This document shows positions 13,776-28,582 of a stretch of DNA of 64,000 bases, piece by piece. Positions within the stretch are counted from its first letter, which is position 1, and each line of letters begins with the position of its first letter. Where the stretch lies: positions 54,579,678-54,643,677 of the forward strand of contig OZ023274.1 of assembly GCA_964007475.1 (NCBI GenBank), read 5' to 3'. The position numbers were made by a program, and so were the translations under genes. A model generated the notes under the pieces. The model made no database searches. It was not told the origin of the DNA and saw only the letters and a program-made list of their open reading frames with translations. The stretch is from Hybos culiciformis (lineage: Eukaryota > Arthropoda > Insecta > Diptera > Hybotidae).

Positions 13776-16700
13776 GTAAGAATATAAAATAATTTTTAAT
13801 GAAATTTATGTTTAAGCTATTATTATGTATTAAAATAAAATAAAGATACATTTGTATAAATAAGGGCAGAAAGAAATTTAAATTTTCAAGGCATTAAAAT
13901 AAATTTTACTACTTGAGTGAGCTCTGGTCCACAAATGCATCTCTGAATTTTCAATGCCTAAATCAAAAAAGTTTATAAATTTCCGATTTTTCATAAAAAT
14001 TAATTTTATATCATTAGCTTCTCACACACGGTACTGGTTAAAAATACATCAAAAAGAGATTTATTTCCTTGATGTATATTTATAAAAATTTATTAATTTC
14101 GGATTTACGAACTTCATTAACATTAAGACTTAATTTGAACAACAAGCGTAGTATAATTCAATACTTTTGTTTATACATTCAAAATGCACATAAATTGGAA
14201 CATTATTGTCAAATGTACTTATATGATGGTATTTAACTCCAAAGAGTTAATATTATTTACTCTATATAATTTTTTTTTTCAATTTCTAAAGAAATAAACT
14301 TATGACGAAATTTATATTTTAAAAGAGGAATTTTTAAATTCCATAATTTTTTTTCTTATTATAATTTTTTTTTAAATCATTGTTGTTAATTCAATTAAAG
14401 AAAATGACAATTTATTGTTGTTTGAATGATGATAGCTCTTTAAAAAAGAATTTTTTTTTTATTAAATTATTTTTCTTTTTATTTCTCTTTATAATTTAAT
14501 TTAAAAATGAAAAAATTATTATTAATACCTAAATGAATTTATTTTTTTGAAAAATTTAAAAAAGGGTCGAATGTTTGCACTGTAAATATATGGAATTTGT
14601 TTATAAAAAAAAATTTTTAGTAGGTATACTTATTTGTCAAAAAAATACACTAATTGATAGTGTCAAAGATAAAAGACAAATAAAAACAAAGTAAAAAGCG
14701 TATGAAATTGATTTTTTGAAGTAGGTACTTTTCTTTTGAAGTTAATTAATTTGATATAGGCGTATTAAAATCTAATCGTTTCTAATTCCAAAAAAATGGT
14801 TTCGATAAAAAGTGAAAATACATTTTCATATCACACCGTTTTTCCTTTAAGTGATTGAATTAAAGTTGTTAGGGAGTAATTGTTGGCATATACTCTGTGA
14901 TTGAATAATAAAATTAAAAAGGTACCTAACTATTTGGGCAGAAAGTCTTTGACCGTTCAAAATAAGGTTCATAATTTAAACTTATGAAAAATTTCGGTAA
15001 TTAATATCAATATTTGGATAATATTACGAAATTTTTTATTTCAGAATTATATTACAAATTTCCATTAAATGGCTGAAAGTAATGTGCAGTCTAATCAAAA
15101 TAAAAAATATATTAAAAGAAATTCTTATCATGATTTCAAACAAAAAAAACAATATCAAAATTTTTTGAAATAATATAATCACGAACTTTAGCTGAATCAA
15201 CTATATTAGTTCACTTAAATAAAAAATCTTTTGATTTTTGTTGACAAATTGTTTTATATAATTCTCGATTGGAAAATGATATCTTAAATACATATTATAG
15301 TAATTACATATAGTATTACAAATTTATATATGTGATTGCATCTTATAAAATCTCATTAAATTATAAGTCATAAAAAAAATTTGTGGTGTAATAAATTTAG
15401 TATAAAAACAAAATTAACAAAAGAAAGGGTTGCATAATAAAAATTAAAAAAAAAAATAAATAAATAATTCTGAGTTCAATTAACAAGATTTTATTTATAT
15501 TTTTTTATTTTTTATTTATTATTATTTTTATGTTTTTTTCGCGGTTTTCACATGCAATCTTCTTTATCTATCCATAAGATAAATTTAAAAATTTTTTTTT
15601 CCATTTTTATTTGAATTGACAGACAAGGGGAATTGATATTTTTTATATGTTTAAGTATATTATATATTTTGCAATTTTTATTGCCATATTAAAACAAAAA
15701 TATTTGTTTATTTATTTTATTTTTTTCTGATATATTAAATTGGGTTAAAAATTATTCTTACAACATCATGAATGACATTTTGATGAAATAGTACTTATGA
15801 ATTAAGGGAAATCTTTTTTATTGCTAATTGAATTAAATACTTCATATAATTAAATTTTTTTTTAAATAGGAAAATTACGACTGATGGAAAAATATAAAAT
15901 AAAATATTTTGAAATTTATATTCTGTATTAACATTTATAGTTTATTTTTGTTTATTCTTTGTTTGCTTGAAAATGAAATCAGTTTCTTCTAAAAAATTAA
16001 AGCTTTAAATTTTCTTAACTACTAAAATAATAAAACTAATATCGTATACCATCTTTAATTTGTTTGCACATTCATTGTTTATATTCTACATTTAATAATT
16101 TTTTATTTTTTTTTCTAAATAATTTGCAATATAAATGTATATTATCAGGATTCTTAAGTACATATTTACTGATACCATTTTATCAATTCTTTATTGATTT
16201 TTACCGCCGTAAATAAAATATGTCATTAATAAAGTATGTCTAGGAAAGTACACAATTTAATTATTTTTCTTTACCCTCAAAGTGAACCCCTGTAAGTTTT
16301 AAAAATTACATTTTTTTTCTGATAACTAATAATGAAAGTGAGGGTGATTTTGATTCCATTTTTGTTTGGAATTTACAATTATATTAAATTTCTAATTAAA
16401 TAAAAATTAATTTAAAATATGTATTCTTTGCAATATCAAATTTAACTTATATTTATTAAATGAACTTAAGGGAAAGCTTCGATCGTCATGTTCTAATGAC
16501 TTTATTTATTTTCTTACGTATATAGTATATACTTTTGCAGGCGCAAAAATGTTTTGACCAATAAGACTATTGCTAATTTGTTGAATGGCAAAAATTATTA
16601 TATGAGAAGCATTTGAATCAAGTTATAGTTACTCAGCATTGATTGATATCAGCTTCCTGTTACTTTTTTTCTAAATTGAGTTCGGTTTATAATCTCAAAT

Positions 16701-18757
16701 TTTATGGCAAACAGAATAAAAATATTCATTCTATGTCAGGTTTCCTTTAAAAATTTAAATTGAGGGCAGATATTTCATTGATTTCCTGTCATTTGATGCT
16801 TTTATAAAATTTTAAATTTTGAATTAAAACAAATTATCTTATGCTCAGTGCTCAGATAACATTTTGAAAATCATATAAAAAAGATTTATTATATTTTTTA
16901 GAGATCATTATTATTTTTTTACACTGTCATTCTGAGTGAAAATTGAATTAATACTAAAATAAAAGCAAAATAGAAAAACTTTTGAACTTTGTGATTTAAA
17001 ATCATTATTTTCATCATTTATTTTTTGTTAGAATAAGCTATTTATTTTATGTCCATATTTGAAGACTTACAGTACCTATATAATATATGTAATTTTTTAA
17101 ATTAAGTACCTACTTTACTGTATAGTTTTTGAATAAAGAATGTACAGAGTTCGATTACCCCCAATAAAAATATTTTATACTCATCAAAAAATATTTTTTT
17201 TTTTATATTAAAGTGTAACATTATTGAAGTACATTACATAGTAGGGGGTAATTTGGTTTTTTTTTCTGTAATATTCTTTGTTGAAATTTTATATGACAAC
17301 TGTCATATGATAAATATTTGGAATAATTAAATTTTTATTTCATATTAAAATGTGTTCAATATTTCTTTAGATATATAAGTTGGATATGTCAAAGTTATTA
17401 CTCATTTGTTTAGTAGTTTTTTTTTATCAATGAATAATCATAAATGTGTAAAGCAAAAATGTAAAATAAAATAGTCATTTTATAATCATCAAACAGATTG
17501 ATGAACGTTAACTAGTAAATAAGGATAATTAAACATATTGTTTTTTTAGTGATTTTTTTGTACATAGGATAGGTATTTAAAAGAGCAAAATTTTTTTATT
17601 GTATCAATTGCCTTATTCAAATATAAATTGTTACAAGTAGATTTTAATAGTAATTAAAGAGCTAAAAATATAAACAAGTAAAAAAGATAGAAAGTTTCGT
17701 TTTTTGTTTAAAAAAACCTCAAATTATTTTCTTATAGTCATTTTATAATTTTCCAATATGAAGTTCTTTGTTTCATTGTTGTTTTCTCTTTACTTATTTT
17801 ATACCGATTACCAATATTACTGATTTTTAGAATGCTTGAACTTACCAATTTTTTTTTTCCACAATCACTTTGCTGATTTAACTAAATTTTCAAAATCTAT
17901 TTGTGACGTGTGGTTGTCATCGTGCCGTTTATTATAATTTATAATACTAAACCTATAAGAATAAGAAAATTAAATTCAAAATTGATAATTTAATAATAGA
18001 TTAATGTTAAATTCTTGAAAATAAATTTTTTTATTTTGTTTTTAATTAAATTAAATGATCTAAATAAATGTGTCTAAGAGAAATTATTTTCAAATTAAAG
18101 TCATTAAATAGAATTAGGCACATTTACGATCAATTCTACCACGAAATGCTATTTAGTTCTTCAAATATAAATATGTATAAATATGTATATTGCTAATGTT
18201 TAAATTAGACATAAATTGAAATAGAAAATAGATGGGTTATTATGCACTTTACTTGAAAAAGAATATCTTATTAAGAAAATAATTTTACTTTCTCTACTTT
18301 TTTATGCAGAGAAAGTATTAATAACTGAAAAGAAAAAAACTTTTGGCTATTGATTTAATAATTTTTTGATGAATACATTAACTTCAAATCATTGGAACTT
18401 AAATGCTTATTAATTTTATATTTTCAATACTTTTATGAATCAATTAATACGTTGGCAATATGAGTTCTTTTAATTATAATTATTTTTGCTAAAGAATTAA
18501 AACTTCTAATTTTTGCAGCATTTCTGATTTACAAACTCGTCTCTCAGTACTGATTTATAAAAGATAGTGATTTGGTGAACGATAAAAAAACATATTTTGA
18601 TAGTCGAATACTAAAACTAAACTTCTAAATTTGTTCAATTTTTTTTTTTATTGATCAGAACTTTCCAATTTATTAATAATACCTACAAAAGTGTGCGGTG
18701 TGTATAACGAGTACGTATTTTAAATAATACTAAAGCGTGAAGGTAAAAACAAAATAT

Positions 18758-18788
18758 ATATTTTATATATTATATATATATATATATG
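18758..18788. repeat. TA-rich microsatellite
   Basis: A run of TATATATTTTATATATTA followed by an uninterrupted (TA)n tract within the RhoGAP intron. A second similar tract lies near 19890-19922. Confidence 0.8.
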
Positions 18789-20440
18789 TGTTGTGTAGTA
18801 ATTGTAGGGTTTCTTTTATTTTTATTATTAATTTTTATACAGTATGTTCATTATTGTTTTAATTTTATTTATTTATACATATATATGCACTTTTATAGGT
18901 ACTTATAAATACATTTTTTTACGGAAAAAAGATACAAAAAAGTAATTTCCGGTGTTTTCAATGCAATTTCACAAAGAAAATTACTTTAATTTCGACAATT
19001 TGTGAATTTCTCTCATCAGATTTTAGTTTTTTTAGTGTTCTACTAAAAATTATTTTCTATGGAAATGATGTTTATTTTTATTTTTTGTTTAGATAAATAT
19101 TATTCCATTCACACTGTTTTTTGAAAATTATAGTGTAGCATTTATATTTGTAAAATTATTCCAACCAAAAAGTGGTTTATGACCTGGTTATCTTCCTAAT
19201 TTCAACAAAACAAAAAAACTTCTCATGAATTAAAATTATAAGTTTAAGTAAGAAAGTAGGTACCATTACACATCAAAACTAAAAAATTTTTTTTTGGGTA
19301 ATTTCCAAAAACAGATAAAATTATTTCTTTTAGTTTCATATCAGTTTGAGTTTTTTTTTTTGTTTTATAAAATAGTATTCAGGGTTAGATTTTTTAATGA
19401 AAATTTTCAATATTTTCGTACATCAACAGCACAGAAATAAATCAAGTAGATTTTGCAGTGGAAAAATTTATCTTGCGGCGAATTCCTGCATTCGGTTAAT
19501 ATTGACACTTAAGAGTTGTATGCTTAAATATGCAAACAACAATATTGTAAATTTTATTGGAAAAAATAAAAACATGTTATCAAGATTGGATTTTGTGGTA
19601 ATTGCCACTAAACTTTAATATTTGATTGGTAATTCTATTATTCTCTATTTCGAACAAAATTTCACGAATATTCTTGTACCTAATAGATTGATTAATCTAT
19701 TGTCTGGAAAAACAAAAATTGTCAAAAGTAATAATAAATTCTATAATTGTAAATTTTATTGCGAAAATAATTTTCGTATAAATAAAAATATAATTAAATT
19801 AAAAATAAAATTAATTTAAAAGTTTAACGATCTATGGTGTGGCGAAAATTTTCAAATATTTTTTTTTTAGTTTTTTGTTAACATTAATAACTATTGTTTA
19901 TATATATACATATATATATATATAAAACCTTTATCCGGAAGGTAATCATTAAAAAATGTAAGAAAAAAAAATTAAAAACTTTTTAACCATTTAAAATGGT
20001 TAAAAATTTTATTATTTTTTAACAAACTTGCACGCAATTCGTTTGTAATAATAAAAAACAAAAGAATTAGTTTTTTTTTTTTTTATTGTCAAAAGAAATA
20101 ATAAAAATTATTATTTTTTCTTAAAATTAGACAATAATAATCTTGACTTTCAATTTAACATAATTATTATGAAAAATAATAATAGTAAAACTAATGGTAT
20201 TGTTTTTCAAATAAGCTAATGCTAATTTATGTCTTTCTTTTAACTCTACTTGTTGTTTGTTTTTGATCTTCCATAAAATATTTTGTTTTTGAAAATAAAT
20301 TTCCCATCTATTTACCCAATTTTTCACATACACCGGCCAAAAAAAAATCTATTTTAATCTTCGAAAACATTCAGTCTAAATGGTTAAAGCATATTTATTT
20401 TTCCTTTCCAAGACAGTTCGAACAAATAAAGCTAAAATTA

Positions 20441-20512
20441 AGTCAGCCGTCATGGTGTTGTTCTTATCCTATGGCATGTTCAGTCGTAGGTTCAATACCC
20501 ACCTCGGACTGA
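20441..20512 (+). mobile_element. tRNA-like SINE head (degenerate)
   Basis: A locally GC-richer stretch carries AGCCGTCATGGTG (weak box A) and, 32 bases further, TAGGTTCAATACCC, close to the tRNA box B consensus GGTTCRANNCC, followed by ACCTCGGAC. Arms do not fold into a full cloverleaf by eye, so this looks like a tRNA-derived retroposon head rather than a working tRNA. The downstream body and tail are not clear. Confidence 0.45.
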
Positions 20513-23500
20513 AATTTGTGTTAATTTCTCAATTTATCTCACTTGTTTTTTAATCAATGATAAATTACACTTTTTTGAAAGAAGCGATTACAAATCATAT
20601 TATTTAATATTGTTCTTCAAAATTTATTATCAGGAAAATTTTGATAAACTCAATATCAGGAAAATTCTGATTTAATACATTAATACATCAATTATATAAT
20701 GTAGGTACATATCATATTTAGCATTAAGATCAAATTTTCTCTTTTCAACAAAAATAATATAATATTTAAATTATAATTTAATCTCGCAAAATATTTTATA
20801 TTTTTTTTATATTATATTGACTCTGGCCCTCTGTTTATAATTATCAAGAATTTTTAATCAAAAAACAAAAGTCCAGCTTATTTGAAATTTAAAAAAAAAT
20901 ATTGATATAAAATATACCTATATAAAATATAACATAGAATTAAACATCTGTTCAAAGTTAAAAGGAAAAAAAAAATCTACTCTAGTTAAAGCTTTATTTT
21001 GGCGGGAAAAATTTTAAGATATAATTTTTTTTTTTATTTTCATAAAACCATTATAAATTTTCTAGTTAATTGTTTCTCTATCAATGGGTAGAAATCTTTA
21101 ATAAAAATTATTTATTATTTTATAATGCGAATCAAATATGTACAAAAAAAAATTTATAAAATTTAGATGTGTAATATAGTTTTTTAAATTAAAAGAATTA
21201 ACCAAGCATAAATTAAAACGACCTAAAAATTCGTTGAACTAACTACAAAAAAGAGATAAAAAAAATATAAGTATACATAATTTTAATTTTTCATGTTTTT
21301 CACTAGTTTTTTTTTCTTCAATAATACATAACATATAATGTATGTATATTTATTTATTTATTTATGTTTATAGTGTGGAATGCTTTCAACACGGTAGTAA
21401 CAAAAATAAAATTAGTTGAAAATTACATTACAGCTTACTATAATATTTTCATTCAAATACATAAAAATTTCATTTTTTATTTTTTTTTGGCTAATATATA
21501 TTACATATGTTACATTTACATTATAATGTAGGTAGCATAAAATTTAGTCATAAATAAATTAAAAAAAAAAAAATTATGATTTGTGCATAATTCAAAAGAA
21601 AAGGTATAACTTAATTATGCATATAATGTAATTTATGTATTTTTTTTTTATTATTAGGAACTATAAAATAATGTAACAGCAGCAGCAATCACTGTTAATT
21701 TAAGACACAAAAAAAAAAGTAGGAAATCATCAAATTAAAAAAAAATGTATATTTTGAAATCATTTGGGCGAAAATTATGAAGTAAAATTTTGTTTTAATC
21801 AACATTTCCGATTATAATTTTATTTGAATTTCCCATTAAAAAAAAAATCGAAAAAATTGATGAAGTTTTGAACTGAACTATAATGGTATTTACAAATTTA
21901 CGTGCCACTAAGTGAATTGACTTTCTATCACAATTAAAAACGAACAGAAATTCAATTGACTTTGTATACGCTTCTTTAATTAAGTTTTATATTTTCATAC
22001 TTTTGGGCTAAAACCTGTAAATGCGATGAAAAAAAAAAATAAATGATACTTAAAATCAGGGTACCTTTTTTCAAATAAGTTGTGATTATAATTGTAGGTT
22101 TTATATAATACTCGTAAATGTATCTCGAAAATGTTTCTTATGTCCTGGAGTTCGCTTCTCCGATCTGAACCTCAGTATTCATTATAAAAATTCTTGTTAT
22201 GTTTTTACATATAATTTAATTCAAATTTAATAAAATCATATCCTTAGCAAAGAGAAATCTTACCTGTATTTGAAAAACTTATCTCTGAAACTCCTTAAAG
22301 ATTCGACTGAACTGTATCTTTATATCGGCGGCGGTGTAAAGTAATAATGCAAACATGTGAAAACCGTAAAGTAAAAATAATGATAAAATTATTTTTTTGT
22401 TTTAATTATTTTTTCCGAAGATTACAATGCGTTTTCATTTTTTATACGTAAATAATATAATATGAAATAATAAAACAAAATTCAATTTTCCACTCAGTAG
22501 TAAAATGAAAATATGATTTTATTTATTTTATTTTTTTTTTTCAATTTTATGCTTTTAATATTTTAATTTTCGGCTGGATGAATCTTTTGTTTTTATTTTT
22601 ATTTTTATGTTTTTAATTCTACTACTGTTTTGTTGGCTTGTCATAAAATTTATTATTAGTAAGTCTTTTTTTTTGGAAAATGGGAAATATAAAAGCAGTT
22701 AGTTGTACTTTAATTACATATATATAAGTTTTATAAGTAAGTTGATATAAATTTAGGTTAAACAAAAAAAATAAAAATTAAATAAATTAACAGAATGGAA
22801 ATTATGAACATTGTAAATTTATACGTTTAACCTATTTTCATTTATCATATTATTTTATTAATTTTTTTTTTTAACATAAATTTTGCATCAAAACTTTCTT
22901 TTGGCAGAACAATGAGTTTATCAATTTTGAAACATTGAAACAATTTTGAAACTTCATAAGAAATTAAATTTACAGTGCAAACTTCTGAAGAAATAATTTA
23001 AAGTTATATTTTTTTTTATTTTATAAAAACTACCTTACTGATTTAGGTACACAAAAAGGAAATAAATTAAAATATGAGCTAGTAATTTTAGCCTGATGCT
23101 GCTCTATCCTAAAATTCTCCATCGAGAGATGGAAAGATGAAAATCTTTCAAGTTAGTAAATTTTTCTTCTTCACAAATAAATTTGAGAATTCACTCATTT
23201 TTAATATTAACTGGAAACTAAAATCGAAATGAAAAAAATTGGTATTTTTTAGGTTCTAGTTCATTTTTAGGCCCTCCCTTCTTCATTCACTTATAGCACA
23301 ATATCTACGTTAATAAGTAAATCTGAAAAGTAGAACTTACTCTTCATAATATTCTTTTCTCAAGAGTTCTGTTTCAAATTTCCTGTTAAAGGAAAAATTT
23401 GACCTGCAATAGAGAAATAACACAATGAATTATACACTTTGCATGCTGAACATAATTTTGTTAGCAAAACTTTATATTTTTCTTTATACTCAATTACCTC

Positions 23501-24182
23501 GTCAAATACATAAAATAAGATCCACACCAACAGATCTATTAAGAAGAGAAGTGCTGCTGAGTAATTCAGCTGTTCGTTATAAAATAAATTAAGTAAGTCG
23601 AGTAAATTTTTAAAATAATTTATGAAATTCAGCGATTAAATTCTACCGGAAACTTTTGCTCTTCATCCTCAAACGATCAAAGAAATTTAAAAGATCTTTT
23701 TTTAAGTTCTCGGCATTAATAAGATTTGGCCAAACAAATTGTGTTTAGAACTCCTTATCACTTATGATTTTTATCACATACTCAACAAAATATAAAATAA
23801 CACATAATTCGAGTCAATTTATCAAATTCAACGAAAAAATTGGCTATTTTTTTTTTGTCAACAATTTTAATAAATATTTTTATTTTACAAATTTCTATTG
23901 GATTCTTTTATTATTTTTATTTTTATATTGTTGTGTTTATTTTCCTTCAATGATATTAGGTAGTTATAACAAAATGTAAAATGACAGAAAAACTTCGTTT
24001 TGAAATATATCGTTGCAGCAGAAAATAGCAAATACATATATATAACATAGCTAAATATATGTATTTAAAAAAAATAATAATGTTTTTGGTTTGTCTAGAC
24101 TAGGTAGACCAAGCTTTAATAAATATACATAAGATAAATTTAAGGAAAAATAAAAATTTATAAATTTTCTTCTATGGGAGAA

Positions 24183-24454
24183 ATATATGAGCCGTTTATT
24201 TTGAAAGTGGTTTAAGTCCATTTGTTCTTGTATTGAGATATTTAAGGTTTTGTGTTTGAATTGATTTAAAAATACATATTAATATTTCCATAAGCTAATT
24301 TTCAAGTGTCAAAATCAAAGCGGTTTTAATGATACTAGACTATAATTGTTTACACATAAAAAGAATATATATACTATTGTGCTTATTGTTATCATTAACT
24401 ATTATTTTTTGAAAAATGGACTTAAACCACTTTCAAAATAAACGGCTCATATAT
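24183..24454. mobile_element. MITE with about 40-bp terminal inverted repeats
   Basis: The left end TATATGAGCCGTTTATTTTG and the right end CAAAATAAACGGCTCATATA are exact reverse complements. Complementarity continues inward through GAAAGTGGTTTAAGTCCATTT on the left and its complement on the right. The element is about 270 bp with no coding capacity, consistent with a non-autonomous DNA transposon. The ends sit in TATA-rich DNA, so a TA target duplication is possible but not demonstrable. Confidence 0.75.
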
Positions 24455-26791
24455 TTTTTATAAAATATTAGGTATATTATAAATTTTATATTAAAAATTA
24501 TTTTTTTTTATTTTTGATAATTCTTTGCGCTTTTCACATAAATCACAATAATTTTTAACACATAAAAAATTTTTTTTAAAAATTTTAATTTTTTTTTATT
24601 TTATCATTCGTCTTTCATCAGGCGGAAGTGAATGTAAGTTTGAGTTCAATAACATTGAAAAAAAAAATTACATTACATATTTAATTTAATTTATTGAATG
24701 TATTTAACAATTTATAATTTAAATTGATAAAATTTTACTGAAAAGATTTATTTATAATATTCGAAAATTTCCTTAAGTTTTCCAGCAATAATTGAAACCT
24801 TAAATTTTTATTTTTATTTTTCAAAAATTTAAGTTTTCTTCAATGATCAAAAATAAAAATGAAATTCCTAGTTTTCTTTTTATATAATTTCTAAAATGCT
24901 TCCTGTTGAAAAACATCCATGGATTGCACAAAAATAATTGATTTTGATATTAAAATTAGTATTTTGAAAAAGAAATATTGCCGCGACGCGATGCTCAACC
25001 CTTGGAATATATAAAAAAAATAAATAAAAAATCATGATCTTTTCAGTCGAATTCTTATAATAAATATAATAATGGTTTGTATGATGATTTGAATGAAATA
25101 AAACTTTTAATAAAATATATTCAATATAAATATAAATTTAAATTTAAATTTCATATCAATTTTTAAGTTAATTAAATTTTGCGAAATTATGGTATTTGCT
25201 AATAAATAAAGTAATAGTAATAATAAATTTTAAAAGTTGAAGTTTGAAGTTTTTTTTTTTTGTATTATAGTTTTTATTTATTATTTTCCAGTTAATAGTA
25301 AATAGAAACTAAATTTTGACAAGTAACAGATGCCTTAATATAATGCAACGTAATCTTTTGCTTTCAAAAATTATAAGTATTTTAAAATGTGACCTTAAAA
25401 TCATGCAAGAAATATGTATTTATAATTTTATAACACTTCTATTTTATAACTACAGAGGGAATGATAATTTTCTAAATTTCTTAGACCTTTCTTATAAAGA
25501 AAATGTTCATAAAGAAATAGATGAAAAATGAAGGCTCAACGGCAGAGATATTTTCAAACTTTGATCTGCGGTGCGCTTAAGCTAAACATTCAAATTTCTA
25601 AACGAATTCTTTTATTACAATTTTCGTTTAATATGTTTCTAATTAGAATACATAATAAACAATAGTCAGAAGGAATTGGATAAATTATAAGGATAATAGA
25701 CTGCCTAATTTGGAGTTCTAATAAAAAAAATCAGGCTGAAGCTAATTTTTTGCACAGTGGTTATTCTCTACTCAGTTTGTTAACTTGTGAACCATGAAAT
25801 AAATGGCTTTACAGCATTAAAAATATTTATAATATCTATAAAAAAGCTAAATTAAAACAAAAAATTTAATTTAATAAATATATTATTGATATTATTTTAA
25901 GTTTTATTCAATAAAACCTAGTTATGAATTCAAGCTTATCAAAATAAAATAAATCGTATAAAAGTATTTTAATTTTAATTTAAAAGTTAAATTAAATTTT
26001 TAAGAAAAGCTTAATAATTTTATTTCGCATTCAAATGATATATCCGTAGATATACTTATTATTTAAAAAAAAAATATTATGATTTCAAAAAAACAATAAA
26101 CAAAACGTAAAATATATGTTTTATGTTATTTTTTTTTTGTTTTGATTATGTAAAAAATAAAAATGTTGCACAATGAGAGTGAAAGTAATATTGAAAAAAA
26201 TGCATAGTGTAGAAGTTGACTGCCAGTCGAGATTCTTGCCACTGAACTTAACTGAACTTCAATTCAGAAAATACAAAATATCGTGGTTTTTCCAACAAGG
26301 AACCTTTTATCAGTTTTTAAGTATCTAGGTAGATAATTTAAACTTCAAGTAGCACATTTTTTAAATTATTTGTAGTGAATAAAAAAAAATTAAATTATTG
26401 TTTTCATCTTGAAAAAGTTTACAAACAATTTTTTGAAGATTTAACATTTCTAAAAACCTTAATTTGAATTTTGAAATTTTCTGTGTTTTTCAAAATAAAA
26501 ATGTAATGTTCAAATAAAATGGTTCCAACATTTTTGATTGACAAGTTAATAATATTATAACCAAAGGATTCTCGATTTGAGCAAAGTTTCTATTATTTTT
26601 TATTTAATTTTTTAATTAATTCTTACCCACAAATAAATAGATTATTAGAATATTGTAATTATTGTTTTTTTTTTTTTTTAAATCATAGCAATAATAATTT
26701 TTTTTGCATAATTTTCTGGAAAATGCTATCATTAAAAATATAATTTTTTTTGTATATCTTTTATAAGTCTTGTATATTTTATTTTTTTTAG

Positions 26792-26978
26792 GTAGCAACA
26801 AGAATTATGAAAAAAATGATTGACAATTTTGCAACATATGATTTATTTGGACGTGATAATTATGAATTTTATGCTCGTGTAACTGGCCGTATATTAAAAA
26901 TTCAAGATGAATGGATATGTAATTTTTTTAGATTCCCACCACCACCAAGAGGAAAATTAGCACAACAAAAATATGCCC
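26792..26978 (+). CDS. RhoGAP-domain protein, exon 2 of the visible part
   Basis: The exon follows ATTTTTTTTAG and ends GCCC|GTAAGT, entering in phase 0 and leaving in phase 1. It starts VATRIMKKMIDNF, which continues LRFK from the previous exon and corresponds to the last RhoGAP helix. Next come FATYDLFGRDNYEFYARVTG and a short FPPPPRGK proline stretch. An ATG 15 bases into the exon (26807) is internal Met, not a start. This segment ends the folded GAP domain. Confidence 0.82.
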
Positions 26979-27216
26979 GTAAGTTGTAAAGAATATTTGT
27001 TTTTATTATTTATTTTTTTTAACAAATTGAATCAAGAGTTATGGTGAAAAGTTAAATAATAAAATATGCGTTTTATGATCGATCGTAGCTTCGATTTCAA
27101 TTTTGATGATTGTGATGATAATATGATAGGTAGTTGAAATAAATTTCTTAGATTTTTCAAAATTTTTTTTTCAATTAAAGAAAATAATAAATCATATGCT
27201 TTTTATTTTATTTTAG

Positions 27217-27279
27217 TTCAATTATCATTAGAAGCAGAAAAAACATGGCTACAATGTGAATGCGAAAGATGGGGACTGA
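27217..27279 (+). CDS. RhoGAP-domain protein, 63-nt exon
   Basis: A short exon bounded by TTTATTTTAG and a CTGA|GTAAGTG donor, phase 1 on both sides. It encodes LQLSLEAEKTWLQCECERWG plus one Leu, an amphipathic, probably helical segment with two Cys. It is too short for a standalone open frame but keeps the frame of both neighbours. Confidence 0.75.
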
Positions 27280-28582
27280 GTAAGTGTGAGCTGCAGTGAT
27301 TAATTAGTATCCATATTCTAAGTTTATGGTTAAAAAATGTGATAGAAAAAAAAACTTAATTATATTTCATTATATCGTAATATTATGTTTATAAACATAA
27401 TCCCTGATTTAGACTGGATGTTTTCGAAGATTAAAATAAAGATTTTCTTAAATTTTGCATGTGAAATATTGTGTAAAAAAATGTTTGTACAATTTCTAAA
27501 AATTCGTATTTTAATCTTAGAAAACACTCAGTATAAATGAAGATAAGAAATTAAAACACTATTTCATTTATATTTTCAACCATAAACTTTTATTAACAGT
27601 GGTTTCGAAAAAAAGCTGTTAATTCAAGATTCAAACCTGTAACAACTGGTATCATACATATTATGTTTTCTATTTTGGAAAGACAATTTATAATTACTGC
27701 ATAATGTTTCACCAACTTACCAATTTTTTTTATTTAATTAAAAATATATTTGATCAAAAAAAAATCAATAAGATGATCAGTTTAATCTAGCAAATAGTTG
27801 GATGCTTTTTTCCTAAATTTGACAAAATTAAAATTTTTTTAATTATTTCACAGAAACATTACTCTTCTTTTCGAAACCATTGATTATTGAAAAATTATCA
27901 TTTCATAATGGTGTATTGTTTTTTCTTGTACCCTTTTGAGGGAAAATGAGGGGTCAAAAATTTAGGAAATTAAATCCTGGTATTTTATTTTAAAGAGTTT
28001 TTTAAGATAGTAAATGTAGTAGAAAAAATCATAATATTTACACAGCCTTCATAAATTACATTACGATAATATTTTGATAGTTGACCTTATGCTTAATATT
28101 CTCAGATAAAAATTATTAGTTCCAACAAATCAAAAAATTATCGAAATTTAATTTAAGATAAAATTATGATTATTTTTATCATTTCACATATAAATCCGAG
28201 AAAAGTCTTCAAAAATTTTCAGAAATCAATCATGTGATTGAACTTCATTTTATCTCAAGGGTGGTACTTGAAATTTTGTTTTGAATAAATAACAAGAATC
28301 ACTCAACATTTATAATTTTTTTTTTTATTTTCTCTTTTTGGGTACTTTTCATAAAATATCAAATTCTATTAAATTAAATTAAAATTTATGTGTTTGCATC
28401 TTTTCACAAAAAATAACCAAAAAAAAAACTAACCACAAAACATTCATAAAATTCTCAAAAATACTGTTTTGGAATCCCAACGCAAACCGAAAAAAAAAAT
28501 TGGATAATGATCGGAAAAAAAAAAAATCGAAATTTTCAAAAAAAAAAAAAAAAACGGTTTTGTTAATCGAAAACCAAAGCAG
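27280..28582. other. Intron of the RhoGAP gene
   Basis: AT-rich sequence with no recognisable exon or repeat. The A-rich end (28480-28560) lies just before the next acceptor, so the polypyrimidine tract there is unusually weak. Confidence 0.6.

Larger units (their letters stand above)
13776..26791. other. Large intron of the RhoGAP gene
   Basis: The roughly 13-kb gap between two phase-0-compatible splice sites (GTAAGAA donor; TTTTTTTTAG acceptor) shows no convincing exon. It contains TA microsatellites (18758-18788 and 19890-19922), a tRNA-like SINE head (20441-20512) and a foldback element (24183-24454). Open frames such as 19397-19618 are AT-driven and have no family resemblance I recognise. 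Confidence 0.7.

Noticed and set aside
19397..19819. Two adjacent small frames (73 and 65 codons) as possible exons
   Set aside because: No splice sites fitting the RhoGAP phases and no recognisable domain.
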